Positions 17,115 to 26,054 of a stretch of DNA of 64,000 nucleotides are shown in pieces. Made by a program: the position numbers and the translations under genes. The first letter of the stretch is position 1. Each line of letters opens with the position of its first letter. The notes beneath the pieces are model-generated. The model had not been told where the DNA came from and searched no databases. It saw only the letters and a program-made list of their open reading frames with translations. The DNA is from Salinisphaeraceae bacterium (lineage in GTDB: Bacteria > Pseudomonadota > Gammaproteobacteria > Nevskiales > Salinisphaeraceae), in the NCBI GenBank assembly GCA_002683405.1, contig NYTH01000054.1:62001-126000 (forward strand), read 5' to 3'.

Positions 17115-18770
17115 CTACATGGCGGAGTAGTTCGGCCCCCCGCCGCCCTGCGGCGCCACCCAGACGATGTTCTGGGCAGGATCCTTGATATCGCAGGTCT
17201 TGCAATGCACGCAGTTCTGCGCGTTGATCTGGAAGCGCTGCTCGCCGTCTTCCTCGACCACTTCGTACACGGCCGCCGGACAATAGCGCTGGGCGGGCTC
17301 GTCGTATTTCGGCAGGTTCTCCTCGATGGGCACGGCCGGGTCCTTGAGGGTCAGGTGCACCGGCTGATCTTCCTCGTGGTTCGTGCTCGAAAGGTACACC
17401 GACGAGAGCTTGTCGAAGCTCAGCTTGCCGTCCGGCTTGGGGTAATCGATGCGCGGCGCCTCATCGGCCTTCTTCAGCGTGGCGTAATCGGGAACAGTGT
17501 CGTGCACGCTCCACGGCGCCTTGCCGCGGAACCAGTTCTGCTCCATGTAGTTGATGCCGCCGCCCACGATCGGTCCGAACTTGTGCAGGATCGGTCCGAA
17601 GTTGGAGTCGCGCTCCAGCTCCTCGTAGACCCAGGACTGCTTGAATTTCTCCGTGTACGCAGTCAGTTCCTCGCCGCCTTCGCTGCCGTTGCCCAGCGCC
17701 TCTGCGATGGTTTCCGCCGCCAGCATGCCGGACTTCATGGCCGTGTGATTGCCCTTGATCTTGGAGAAGTTCAGCGTGCCGGCGTCGCAGCCCACGATGA
17801 GCGCGCCGGGCATGGTCATCTTCGGCAAACAGTTCAGGCCGCCCTTGGTCAGCGCCCGGGCCCCATAGGACAGCCGCTTGCCGCCCTCCAGATACTGCTT
17901 GATGACCGGATGGTGCTTGATACGCTGAAACTCGTGAAACGGCGAAAGATGCGGGTTCTTGTACGACAGATCGATGATCTGCCCCACCGACACCTTGTTG
18001 TCCTCCATGTGGTAGAGGAACCAGCCGCCGGGATTATCCTTGTTGAGCGGCCAGCCGGCGCCGTGCACCACCAGACCCTCTTCGAACTTTTCGGGCTCGA
18101 TTTCCCAGACTTCCTTGAGCCCGATGCCGTAATGCTGCGGATCAACACCCTCGTCGAGGTTGAACTCGTTGATCAGCCGCTTGCCGATGTGGCCCCGACA
18201 ACCTTCGGAGAAGACGGTGTACTTGGCCCGCAGCTCCATGCCCGGGTAGTAGTCTTCCTTGTGCGAACCGTCGCGGGCCACGCCCAGATCGTTGGTAATG
18301 ACGCCCTTGACGACGCCGTCCTCGACGATCGCATTCTGCGCCGCGAAGCCGGGAAAGATTTCCACGCCAAGCGCTTCGGCCTGCTCGCCCAGCCAGCGGC
18401 ACAGCTTGCCCAGCGAGATCACGTAGTTGCCGTCGTTGTGCATGGTGTGCGGCACGAAGAAGTTCGGCATCTTCACCGATTTGCTTTCGCTGGTGAAGAA
18501 ATGGAATTCGTCGCGCTTCACGGCCGTGTTCAGCGGCGCGCCGTTGTCTTTCCAGTCGGGAAAGAGCTCGTTGAGTGCGCGTGGCTCGAACACTGCGCCG
18601 GAGACAATATGCGCCCCGATTTCAGAGCCCTTTTCCAGCAGGCAGACTTCGAGGTCCTTGCCGGCCTCGTTTGCAACCTGCTTGATGCGGCAGGCGGTCG
18701 ACAGGCCCGCGGGGCCGCCCCCCACAATCACCACATCGTATTCCATGACGTCGCGTTCGACTTCGGCCAT
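17115..18770 (-). CDS. Electron transfer flavoprotein-ubiquinone oxidoreductase
   Basis: 551 residues, full length. This membrane-associated FAD/4Fe-4S protein passes electrons from ETF to ubiquinone. N-terminal FAD motif YDVVIVGGGPAGLSTACRI; ubiquinone/FAD region with HTMHNDGNYVISLGKLCRWL and VGCDAGTLNFSKIKG; the C-terminal iron-sulfur ligands are in NAQNCVHCKTCDIKDP. The product ends PQGGGGPNYSAM as in family members. Placed between fadE and etfBA on the same strand, it makes a complete acyl-CoA to quinone electron path. A 236-base gap upstream carries the fadE terminator-like hairpin and probably the promoter. Confidence 0.96.
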   Translation of the reverse strand: MAEVERDVMEYDVVIVGGGPAGLSTACRIKQVANEAGKDLEVCLLEKGSEIGAHIVSGAVFEPRALNELFPDWKDNGAPLNTAVKRDEFHFFTSESKSVKMPNFFVPHTMHNDGNYVISLGKLCRWLGEQAEALGVEIFPGFAAQNAIVEDGVVKGVITNDLGVARDGSHKEDYYPGMELRAKYTVFSEGCRGHIGKRLINEFNLDEGVDPQHYGIGLKEVWEIEPEKFEEGLVVHGAGWPLNKDNPGGWFLYHMEDNKVSVGQIIDLSYKNPHLSPFHEFQRIKHHPVIKQYLEGGKRLSYGARALTKGGLNCLPKMTMPGALIVGCDAGTLNFSKIKGNHTAMKSGMLAAETIAEALGNGSEGGEELTAYTEKFKQSWVYEELERDSNFGPILHKFGPIVGGGINYMEQNWFRGKAPWSVHDTVPDYATLKKADEAPRIDYPKPDGKLSFDKLSSVYLSSTNHEEDQPVHLTLKDPAVPIEENLPKYDEPAQRYCPAAVYEVVEEDGEQRFQINAQNCVHCKTCDIKDPAQNIVWVAPQGGGGPNYSAM

Positions 18771-18943
18771 GCACGTTCCCCGGCTTGAAACAATTGGATA
18801 AACGCATCGGCATCCTGCCGATAGTGCGCCAGCGTATCATTTTTTCGACGGATTCCCGCCCGTACGCGTGACCAGAAACCCTATCGTCAGACGCAGGACT
18901 ACGCCACTACACCGGCGGGTAGTCAATATGAAATCAATAAGTT

Positions 18944-18982
18944 GGCCCCGCAGGTTCAGGCAATACCTTAAACTGCGGGGCC
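18944..18982 (-). terminator. Long hairpin after fadE, putative terminator
   Basis: Perfect 10-bp inverted repeat GGCCCCGCAG / CTGCGGGGCC with a 19-base loop, 24 bases beyond the fadE stop. The minus strand after the stem reads CAACTTATTGATT, only mildly T-rich, so it may be a weak terminator or a transcript-stabilising stem between fadE and ETF-QO. Confidence 0.55.
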
Positions 18983-19006
18983 TGTGATGGCGGCGTGTTG
19001 TCGCGG

Positions 19007-21259
19007 CTAGCCGTTTGCGACCTTGCGCGCCGGCTCGTCTGCTTCACCGGAAGCCAGCTCCATGCGCTGGTATTCTTCCTTGGTGAAGACATCCACCTGA
19101 ATGGCCTCGAAACGAGCCGCTTCGGCGCGCTTGATCAGGTCTGCCTCGGCCGCCGTGACGACGCCCTTGTCCACCGCATCAGCCAGCTTTTCCTCGTTCG
19201 AGGCGCCGCTGATCTGGCCCTTGTGCGCGGCCTTGCTCAGGCGGGTCATGGGGCCCTGCGCTTCGGTCACGAGATGCCAGGCCTTCCACAGGCGTCCAAG
19301 ACCCAGATTTTCATCCGCGGGCCTGGCCAGCCCGGCAATGATCCGGTCGAACTGGGCGCCGGGCGTCTGTATGGCCGCGGCCACCGGACGGTCCAGGCTG
19401 TCCGACGGTCCGGTGGACAGCGGGTTGATGCGCAGCCAGGCGCGACCCGGGTACTTCAGCAGCCAGCCGATGACCGGCACGTTGAAGTTGGCGTAAATGC
19501 CCTCGAAGCCTTCCTGAATCTGCTGCAGGGCGTGCTCCACGGCCCATTTGACGACCGGCAGGTCCTCACGGAGCCGGCCTTCCGCCTCGTAGCGCCGCAG
19601 CGTCGAGAAGGCGTACAGCTGCCAGGAGAGCACATCCGCGAAGCGTCCGGACAGCTTGCCGCGCTGCTTGAGCTTGCCGCCCACCAGGAACAGCGCGAGA
19701 TCGGTCATGAACGCAAATCGCGCCGAGGCCCAGGCCAGCTTGCGGTAGTAGCCGGCGGTCGGGCCGCTTACCGGGCTGCGATAGCTCCAGCCGCGCGTGA
19801 TGCCGCGGACCACGGTCCGCAGGCCGTTCATGACGCTATGCTTCATCCAGCCCAGCAGCGCCGTGCGGAAGGCCGTTGTGTCGTCGCTTTCGACGGCGTT
19901 AAGCGTGTCCACCGCATACGGATGGCAGCGTACGGCGCCCTGGCCGAAGATGATCAGGGTGCGGGTGAGAATATTCGCGCCCTCGACGGTCACGCCGACC
20001 GGCGCGCCGATGTAGGCGCCGCCCAACACGTTGTTGGGGCCCTGCATCACGCCGGCGCCGGCCATGACGTCCATGCCGTCGATGACCAGCTTCTGACCCA
20101 TTTCGGTGCTGTGCTGCTTGAGAATGGCGGACGCGACCGGCGGGTGCTCGCCGTTGTCCACGGCGGCGCAGGTATAAATGCGCGCCGCTTCCTGGGCATA
20201 GGTCATGGCGGCAATGTGGGCCAGTTTCTTTTCCGGACCCTCCATCATGCCGATGGGGAAATTGAACTGCTGTCGCACCATGCTGTAGGGCCCGGCCGCC
20301 GCGGCCGCCAGCTTGCAGCTGGCCACGCCGCCGGCCGGCAGCGACACCGCGCGACCACCGGCAAGCTGCTCCATGAGCATGCGCCAGCCCTGCCCGGCCA
20401 TGTCGACGCCGCCCATGATGTTGCCCACGGGCACGACCACGTCCTCGCCGTAAATCGGGCCGTTGTCGAACGCCGAAATCGGCAGATGATGATCACCGTT
20501 GCGCAGGCCGGGGGTACCCTGGTGCACGATGACGACCGTAATGCCCGGCTCTTTGCCCTTGCCCAGCAGGTCATCGGGATCGCGCAGCGTGGCGGCAATG
20601 GAAATCAGGTTCGCCACCGGGGCCTGGGTGATGTAGCGCTTGCTGAAGTTCATCTTCAGCTTCAGCTCGCCGTCATCATCCTTGAACACGTCGGCGGTGG
20701 CCTTCATGGCGGCCGCATCGGAGCCCGCGGTCGGCTCGGTCAGGCCAAAGCAGGGAATGTACTCCCCCGTGGCCAGGCGCGGCAGATAATGATCCTTCTG
20801 CTCCTGCGTGCCGTAGGCAATCAGCAGTTCGGCCGCGCCGAGGGTGTTGGGTATCACGATCTTGGTGCCCACCGGCCCCAGGCCGCTGGTTTTCATCATC
20901 ACGCTGCTGCGCCCCAGCGTGGACATGCCCAGGCCGCCGTATTCCTCGGGAATAATAAGTCCGAGGAAGCCTTTCTCGGCCAGGTACTTATTGACCTCCT
21001 CGGGCGTGACGCGCGTTTGCATCAGGTCCCACATGTTGACGGTTCGGCAGAGCTCTTCCACCGGACCATCGAGGAAATCCTGCTCTTTCTTGCTCAGCTT
21101 GGGATAGGCCTGCCCGAGCATGCTGGAGAAATCGGGATTGCCCGAGAAGAACTCGCCCTCGACCCAGACCGTGCCGGCTTCCAGGGCGGCGCGCTCGGTG
21201 TCGGAAATGCGCGGCAGAATCTGGGCATTCTTGATGAATTTCAGCAATTTGGCGAACAT
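19007..21259 (-). CDS. fadE: Acyl-CoA dehydrogenase FadE type (with DUF1974 region)
   Basis: 750 residues. The start is the ATG behind AAGGAGTT; a start 30 bases upstream lacks a ribosome site. It catalyses the first step of beta-oxidation. N-terminal region (LPRISDTERAALEAGTVWVEGEFFSG), acyl-CoA dehydrogenase core (IPEEYGGLGMS, FGLTEPTAGSDAAAMK, ITQAPVANLISIAATLRDP) and the long C-terminal extension typical of E. coli FadE-like enzymes (KLSGRFADVLSWQLYAFSTLRRYEAEG). It is slightly shorter than E. coli FadE (814), mainly at the N-terminus where the membrane segment of FadE would be. A tetR gene is divergent with a palindrome between, suggesting regulation by acyl-CoA-responsive repression. 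Confidence 0.93.
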   Translation of the reverse strand: MFAKLLKFIKNAQILPRISDTERAALEAGTVWVEGEFFSGNPDFSSMLGQAYPKLSKKEQDFLDGPVEELCRTVNMWDLMQTRVTPEEVNKYLAEKGFLGLIIPEEYGGLGMSTLGRSSVMMKTSGLGPVGTKIVIPNTLGAAELLIAYGTQEQKDHYLPRLATGEYIPCFGLTEPTAGSDAAAMKATADVFKDDDGELKLKMNFSKRYITQAPVANLISIAATLRDPDDLLGKGKEPGITVVIVHQGTPGLRNGDHHLPISAFDNGPIYGEDVVVPVGNIMGGVDMAGQGWRMLMEQLAGGRAVSLPAGGVASCKLAAAAAGPYSMVRQQFNFPIGMMEGPEKKLAHIAAMTYAQEAARIYTCAAVDNGEHPPVASAILKQHSTEMGQKLVIDGMDVMAGAGVMQGPNNVLGGAYIGAPVGVTVEGANILTRTLIIFGQGAVRCHPYAVDTLNAVESDDTTAFRTALLGWMKHSVMNGLRTVVRGITRGWSYRSPVSGPTAGYYRKLAWASARFAFMTDLALFLVGGKLKQRGKLSGRFADVLSWQLYAFSTLRRYEAEGRLREDLPVVKWAVEHALQQIQEGFEGIYANFNVPVIGWLLKYPGRAWLRINPLSTGPSDSLDRPVAAAIQTPGAQFDRIIAGLARPADENLGLGRLWKAWHLVTEAQGPMTRLSKAAHKGQISGASNEEKLADAVDKGVVTAAEADLIKRAEAARFEAIQVDVFTKEEYQRMELASGEADEPARKVANG

Positions 21260-21385
21260 CGGAACTCCTTGCGTCAATACGCTGATCACTTGGAGCGACG
21301 CGAGGATCCAGCCCGGACGGAGCGGGCGATACCGGCGCGGCGCATGGCCTGTGTGGCCGTCTGGATAACTTACCGTATTCTGACA

Positions 21386-21399
21386 GTAAGCGCGCTTAC
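21386..21399. promoter_or_regulatory. Candidate TetR operator, perfect 14-bp palindrome
   Basis: GTAAGCGCGCTTAC is its own reverse complement. It lies in the 299-base divergent region between fadE (minus) and the tetR gene (plus), 127 bases before the fadE start and 160 before the tetR start. A related half site (CTTAC at 21369-21373 facing GTAAG at 21386-21390) sits just beside it. Size and symmetry fit TetR-family operators. Confidence 0.5.
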
Positions 21400-21558
21400 C
21401 TGCCGGTCGGGCCGCTTCAAGCGCTCTCGACCGGATCGGGCAGCGGGAGGCCGGACCTGATGCCGGCCACCGGATACAAGGTGTATCATGCCGCGATCAA
21501 TGGGGAAAGCCGTATTTCCCGAAGACGACGCGGCGACAGTTGAGACTCGACGGACGAC

Positions 21559-22218
21559 ATGAGAATTAGCGAATCCAGACAGCGCTCGCTGGCCGGCATG
21601 GACGCCGACACGCGCCGGCGGGTCGAGGCGGCCGCGCTGGGCCTGTTTTCGAGTCAGGAACTGCACAAGGTCAAGCTGATTGATATCGCCACCGAAGCGC
21701 GCATCAGCCTGCAAACGGTCTACAAGTACTACGGCAGCAAGGAAACGCTGCTGCTGTCGTGCATGGACGTTTGGCTGGGGGATCTGGCCCAGCGAATAAT
21801 CGACCATCTGCAGGCCATCGAGAATCACAAGGATCGACTGCGCAAGGTGTTCCGGCTGCTGCTGGATTACTTCCAGACCAATCCGCAGGTCGCCCGCATC
21901 ATCATGTCGTCGGTTTATCTGGACACCTGGCGCGATGACGACACCTTCCGCCAGCCGGAACTGATGACGCTGTTCCTCAAGGTCCTGCGCGACGGCCGCA
22001 ATCAGGGCGTGCTGAGCCAGGAAGTGGACGAAACCGAACTGCTGGACATCTTTCTGGGTGTGGCCACGCGGCGGGTGTCGATGTGGCTGGTCCGGGGGCA
22101 GCAGACCTCGCTGACCACCAATTCCGCCACGGTGTTCGAGATGCTCTGGCGGGCCATGGCGGCGCCGGCCGAATCCGACCGCGCCGCAGCGCCCCGGGGA
22201 CGCGGCACGCCGGCCTGA
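21559..22218 (+). CDS. TetR/AcrR family transcriptional regulator
   Basis: 219 residues. The N-terminal helix-turn-helix domain reads RRRVEAAALGLFSSQELHKVKLIDIATEARISLQTVYKYYGSKETLLLSC, with the recognition helix ISLQTVYKYYG. The C-terminal ligand domain is helical (RLRKVFRLLLDYFQTNPQVARIIMSSVYLDTW) and ends in a disordered Ala/Arg tail. Divergent from fadE and with a perfect palindrome between, it is a good candidate repressor of fadE and itself, comparable in logic to PsrA/FadR-type TetR regulators of fatty acid degradation. Ligand unknown. It converges on pilZ with only 3 bases between stops. Confidence 0.9.
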   Translation: MRISESRQRSLAGMDADTRRRVEAAALGLFSSQELHKVKLIDIATEARISLQTVYKYYGSKETLLLSCMDVWLGDLAQRIIDHLQAIENHKDRLRKVFRLLLDYFQTNPQVARIIMSSVYLDTWRDDDTFRQPELMTLFLKVLRDGRNQGVLSQEVDETELLDIFLGVATRRVSMWLVRGQQTSLTTNSATVFEMLWRAMAAPAESDRAAAPRGRGTPA

Positions 22219-22221
22219 GCC

Positions 22222-22596
22222 CTACATGGTGTGGGTCGGCCGGTCCGCGTTGACCGACCCGGCCAGCACGGTCTCGATCTTCTGCTGCGTCGCGCCGCCG
22301 TCCTGGGCGGAAAACTGGATGCCGATGCCCGGCGGCCGCTGACCCTGCGCACCCGGCGGCGTCACCCAGATGACCTTGCCCGCCACGGGCAGCCGATCGC
22401 CCTGCTCCACCAGATTCAGCAGCAGGAAGACCTCGTCGCCCAGTGCGTAATTGGTCCCCTCGCGACGCTGGTCGGGAATGAACAGGCCGCCGTTGGTGAC
22501 GTAGGGCATGTAGGCCAGATAAAGCGCGCTCTTGTCTGTAATGTTGAGCGTGACGATGCCGGGCTGGGCCCCGCCTTTCGATTTGTCAGCAGCCAT
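22222..22596 (-). CDS. pilZ: PilZ domain protein, type IV pilus type
   Basis: 124 residues. PilZ-like fold: strand ITDKSALYLAYMPYVTNGGLFIP, then GDEVFLLLNL and VAGKVIWVTPPGA...RPPGIGIQF. It lacks the RxxxR c-di-GMP motif at the N-terminus, as does the pilus-assembly protein PilZ of Pseudomonas and Xanthomonas, which acts through PilB and FimX. Position directly after holB is the same as in Pseudomonas (holB-pilZ), which supports the name. Start overlaps the holB stop (TGATG). It ends the long operon; tatD, which follows in Pseudomonas, is absent because a convergent tetR gene abuts. Confidence 0.9.
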   Translation of the reverse strand: MAADKSKGGAQPGIVTLNITDKSALYLAYMPYVTNGGLFIPDQRREGTNYALGDEVFLLLNLVEQGDRLPVAGKVIWVTPPGAQGQRPPGIGIQFSAQDGGATQQKIETVLAGSVNADRPTHTM

Positions 22597-23624
22597 CAGC
22601 TAGCTCCCGGTTTGCGGCAATCCGCCAGGCGGATCAGCAAGTCTTCCAGAATCAGTAATTTGTCTGCGTTGCTGTTGAGCAAACGCTGTGCGCTTACCAG
22701 TGTAGACAGGTTGTCGGCCAATTTGCCGGCTTCCACAGCCGCCAGCACGCCGCCGAGCGCGGTGGCCTGGGTGGCCGTGCGGGCCCGCTTGGGATCGGCT
22801 CCGAAGCGCAGCCGCAGCAGATCGCAGCAGATCAGGCCCAGAAAACCGACCAGTTCCTGCGGCGGTTCGTCCCGCCAGCGGTTGGCCAGGCTGACCGGAT
22901 CGACACGTCCTCGGAGGAACTTCAAAAAATCCGAGAACCAGGCCGAATAGCGCGCGCTTATCCCTGCTTCGTGTCGCCGCCGCGCCTCGAACGGCGCCCC
23001 GCCGGCCAGGGCCAGAGCCGAGGCGGTGATCTCCCATTCGCCGGTCAGCCACTGCGCGGCGCCCGCTTCGTCCGGCAGCGGCAGGTTCAGCATCTGGCAG
23101 CGGCTGCGAATGGTCGGCAGCAACAGCGATGGGCGATGCGAGAGCAGGAATAAATGATTGCCCGGCGCCGGCTCCTCCAGCGTCTTGAGCAGTGCGTTGG
23201 CCGCCTGGGGCAGCAGCGCATCCGCCGGATCGATCAGACCGATCCGGCCTCGCCCGTACTGGGATTTCAGGTGCAGCCGCTCGGAAAATGCGCGGATCTG
23301 CTCGATGGAAATCCAGCGCTTGTCCGGTTCCGGCGCCAGCACCGCCAGATCGGGATGGCTGCGCGCGCCGAGCTGGACGCAGCTGCGGCAGGCGCCGCAG
23401 GCCTCGCCCTCCCCGCTCGGGGTCTCGCACAGCAGCGCTGCCGTGGCGGCGTCGGCAAAGCTGCCCTTCCCCACGCCCGGCGCGCCGCTGATCAGCAGCG
23501 CGTGCGACAGCCGGCCACGCAGCAATCCGGTGCGCAGCGTCTGCCAGGCCTGCGCCTGCCAGTGTGGCGGGGCAAAACAGTAGGGACGGCGCTCGTCGGC
23601 CTCGTCTAGGTCCGTGTCGGCCAC
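22596..23624 (-). CDS. holB: DNA polymerase III subunit delta prime
   Basis: 342 residues. Clamp-loader AAA+ subunit. N-terminal part: SGAPGVGKGSFADAATAALLC (Walker A form GxxGxGK), zinc ligands CETPSGEGEACGACRSC, SIEQIRAFSERLHL, IDPADALLPQAANALLKTLEEPAPGNHLFLLSHRPSLLLPTIRSRCQ (sensor and SRC motif). The C-terminal collar domain is less conserved. Its 5' end overlaps the 3' end of tmk by 19 bases. An essential replication gene in an operon of lipid and cell-wall genes, as in other gammaproteobacteria. Confidence 0.95.
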   Translation of the reverse strand: MADTDLDEADERRPYCFAPPHWQAQAWQTLRTGLLRGRLSHALLISGAPGVGKGSFADAATAALLCETPSGEGEACGACRSCVQLGARSHPDLAVLAPEPDKRWISIEQIRAFSERLHLKSQYGRGRIGLIDPADALLPQAANALLKTLEEPAPGNHLFLLSHRPSLLLPTIRSRCQMLNLPLPDEAGAAQWLTGEWEITASALALAGGAPFEARRRHEAGISARYSAWFSDFLKFLRGRVDPVSLANRWRDEPPQELVGFLGLICCDLLRLRFGADPKRARTATQATALGGVLAAVEAGKLADNLSTLVSAQRLLNSNADKLLILEDLLIRLADCRKPGAS

Positions 23625-24247
23625 TTGTCCTCCAGAACGCTGATCAACGCTTCACGGACCTGCTCAAGCGGCTGCGCGGCGTCCAGCACGGCGTAGCGGG
23701 CAGGCGCCTGGCGCGCCCGGTGCAAAAACGCCTGGCGCACCGTTTCATGGAAGGTCAACGCCTCGGTGTCAAATCGATTATTCACGCCGCGCTCTCGCGT
23801 ACGGGCTATGCCCTGTTCCGGCGGCAGGTCGAAAATCAGCGTCAGGTCGGGCCGGAAATCCCCCTGGACCAGCGTCTCGAGCTGGGCCACGGCGGCTTCA
23901 CCCAGCCCGCGGGCCGCGCCCTGATAGGCGTAGCTTGAATCGGTGAAGCGGTCGCAGACCACCCAGCGACCAGCCGCCAGCGCCGGCTCGATGCGGTGGC
24001 GCAGATGCTCCGCGCGCGCCGCGAACATCAGCAGCAGTTCGCTTACCGGCGGCCAGTCGGGCACGTCCATCAGCAGGCCACGCAGGCGCTCGGCCGACTC
24101 GGTGCCGCCCGGCTCCCGCGTTGTGTCCACCTCGAGGCCGCGATCGCGAATCCAGGCTTCAATCACCGGCAGGGCGCTGCTCTTGCCGGCCCCTTCGCCG
24201 CCCTCCAGAGTGATCAGGCAGCCGCGTTGCGTGTCGTCCGGGGTCAT
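23606..24247 (-). CDS. tmk: Thymidylate kinase
   Basis: 213 residues. Converts dTMP to dTDP. P-loop ITLEGGEGAGKSS, DTMP-binding DTTREPGGTESAERLRGLL, the DR motif VVCDRFTDSSYAYQGAARGLG, and a LID-like segment ARTRERGVNNRFD. Overlaps mltG by 4 bases upstream and holB downstream, so it is coupled in both directions. Confidence 0.96.
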   Translation of the reverse strand: MTPDDTQRGCLITLEGGEGAGKSSALPVIEAWIRDRGLEVDTTREPGGTESAERLRGLLMDVPDWPPVSELLLMFAARAEHLRHRIEPALAAGRWVVCDRFTDSSYAYQGAARGLGEAAVAQLETLVQGDFRPDLTLIFDLPPEQGIARTRERGVNNRFDTEALTFHETVRQAFLHRARQAPARYAVLDAAQPLEQVREALISVLEDKWPTRT

Positions 24248-25242
24248 GGCTTGTTCAGCTGGTACTTGCGGACCGCGCGGTTGTGCTCGGCCAGGGTGGC
24301 CGAAAACTTGTGGCTGCCGTCGCCGCGCGACACGAAATACAGCGAATCGCCATCGGCCGGATGCAGCGCGGCGTGAATCGATTCCCGGCCGGGCAGCGCG
24401 ATGGGCGTGGGCGGCAGCCCGGGGCGGCGATAGCTGTTGTAGGGTCCATCGCTGCGCAAGTGCACGCGGCGCAGATTGCCGTCGAAATCCTCGATGCCGT
24501 AGATCACCACCGGGTCGGTCTGCAGCAGCATGCCCCGCTGCAGGCGGCGCACGAACACACCGGCAATCCGGTCACGCTCGGCCGGCACGCCGGTTTCCTT
24601 TTCGATGATCGACGCAAGCTTGAGCGCGTCATAGGCGTTTTCCAGCGGCAGGTCGTCGGCGCGACCCGCCCAGGCCTGCTCCAGATGCGTGGCCATGGCG
24701 TTGTAGGCGCGCTTGAGAAAGGCCTGGTCGGTGAAACCGCGCGGAAAATAGTAGGTGTCGGGCATGAAGCGGCCTTCGGGATGCTCGCCCTCGGCGCCGA
24801 TGGCGGTCATGACCGCCGGCGCGTCCTGGTCGGCCAGGCGGTTGTCGATGGCGTCATGGGCGGCCAGCTGGGCGCGCAGCTGGCTGAAGGTCGAGCCCTC
24901 CACAATGGTCAGCCGATACTGCTTGTGCCGGCCCGACACCATGAGGTTGAGCACCTGCGGCAGCGTCATGCCCGGTTCGATTTCGTATTCGCCGCTGCGC
25001 ACCCGGCTCGCCTGGCCCCGCACCCGTGCCCAGGCCCGCACGTACAGCGCGTGGCGAGGCGTGCGGATGACGCCCAGTGATTCAAGCTGCCCGACCACTG
25101 TCCGGAAACTGCTGCCGGACTGGATGAACACGGTGCGGGCCTCGCCGCCGACGGGCGTGCCCAGCGCGTGGCGGGCGTCAAGAATCACGGCGATGACGGC
25201 GGCCATCCCCAGCAATAACAGCAGGGTCAGAATCCTTTTCAC
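24244..25242 (-). CDS. mltG: Endolytic murein transglycosylase MltG (YceG-like)
   Basis: 332 residues. One N-terminal membrane anchor (ILTLLLLLGMAAVIAVIL), a LysM-like subdomain (FIQSGSSFRTVVGQLESLGVI, then YEIEPGMTLPQVLNLMVSGR) and the catalytic YceG domain with the conserved Glu in LASIIEKETGVPAERDRIAGVF followed by LQTDPVVIYG and YNSYRRPGLPPTPIALPG. It cuts nascent glycan strands in the periplasm and sets strand length. Gene position between pabC and tmk matches the E. coli order pabC-mltG-tmk-holB. Confidence 0.96.
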   Translation of the reverse strand: MKRILTLLLLLGMAAVIAVILDARHALGTPVGGEARTVFIQSGSSFRTVVGQLESLGVIRTPRHALYVRAWARVRGQASRVRSGEYEIEPGMTLPQVLNLMVSGRHKQYRLTIVEGSTFSQLRAQLAAHDAIDNRLADQDAPAVMTAIGAEGEHPEGRFMPDTYYFPRGFTDQAFLKRAYNAMATHLEQAWAGRADDLPLENAYDALKLASIIEKETGVPAERDRIAGVFVRRLQRGMLLQTDPVVIYGIEDFDGNLRRVHLRSDGPYNSYRRPGLPPTPIALPGRESIHAALHPADGDSLYFVSRGDGSHKFSATLAEHNRAVRKYQLNKP

Positions 25243-26054
25243 GGCTGTCGCGCCTGCTCCAGTAGTTGCTGCAGTGTCCCGGTGAGGTCCGACACCGTCC
25301 GGGGCGTTCCATCGAGCTGTTTCACGGGCCGGATGCCCAACAGGCTGTTGCAGAGGAACAGGCCGTCCGCCTGCTCCACATCCGATCGACTGAGGTCGGT
25401 CACGTGTACATCCAATCCGGCCCGGGACGCCTGCTCGAGGATCAACCCGCGCGTCACGCCGGCGATACCGGCGAATTCGAGCGACGGCGTCATCAGTTGC
25501 CCGCCGCGCTGCAGAAACAGATTGCTCATGCTGCCAGAAATCACGCCGCCGTTCTCGTCACACAGCAGCAACTCGTCCTCGTCGGTGCCTTCGAGTTCGC
25601 GTGCGGCGAGCACCTGCTCGAGGCGGTTGAGATGCTTGATGCCGGCCAGCTGACGATTGCGGCCCAGCAGCTGGCGCGACCACCCAATCGCCAGCGCCGC
25701 GGGCCGGGTCGGCGGCTCGGGATAGCGCAGGCAGATTCGGGTGATCTCGGGCGTCGCGGCCGGCCGGTAGCCGCGCCCGCCGACGCCGCGGGTAACCAGG
25801 CACTTGAGGACACCGTCGCCGCCATCGGCGAACAGCGCGGAACAATCAGCCCGCCACTGCTCGGCCGAGGGCGACGGCAGATCAAGCCGGCGGCAATCGT
25901 CCGCCAGCGCGGCCTGATAGGCCTGCCAGGCCAGCGGGCGACCGCCGCGCACCGGTAGCGTTCTGAACACACCGTCGCCGTAGTGCAGGCCGCGGTCGAG
26001 GATCGAAAGGCTGTCTGCGGGCTGCCCGTTGACCCGTGCCGCCACGCCGCTCAT
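25239..26054 (-). CDS. pabC: Aminodeoxychorismate lyase
   Basis: 271 residues. PLP fold-type IV enzyme that makes p-aminobenzoate and pyruvate from 4-amino-4-deoxychorismate. Signatures: LSILDRGLHYGDGVFRTLPV, the PLP-lysine segment GIKHLNRLEQVLAARELEGTDEDELLLCDENGGVISGSMSNLFL, and GIAGVTRGLILEQA. Overlaps both neighbours (pabB upstream, mltG downstream) by 4 bases. Confidence 0.94.
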   Translation of the reverse strand: MSGVAARVNGQPADSLSILDRGLHYGDGVFRTLPVRGGRPLAWQAYQAALADDCRRLDLPSPSAEQWRADCSALFADGGDGVLKCLVTRGVGGRGYRPAATPEITRICLRYPEPPTRPAALAIGWSRQLLGRNRQLAGIKHLNRLEQVLAARELEGTDEDELLLCDENGGVISGSMSNLFLQRGGQLMTPSLEFAGIAGVTRGLILEQASRAGLDVHVTDLSRSDVEQADGLFLCNSLLGIRPVKQLDGTPRTVSDLTGTLQQLLEQARQP

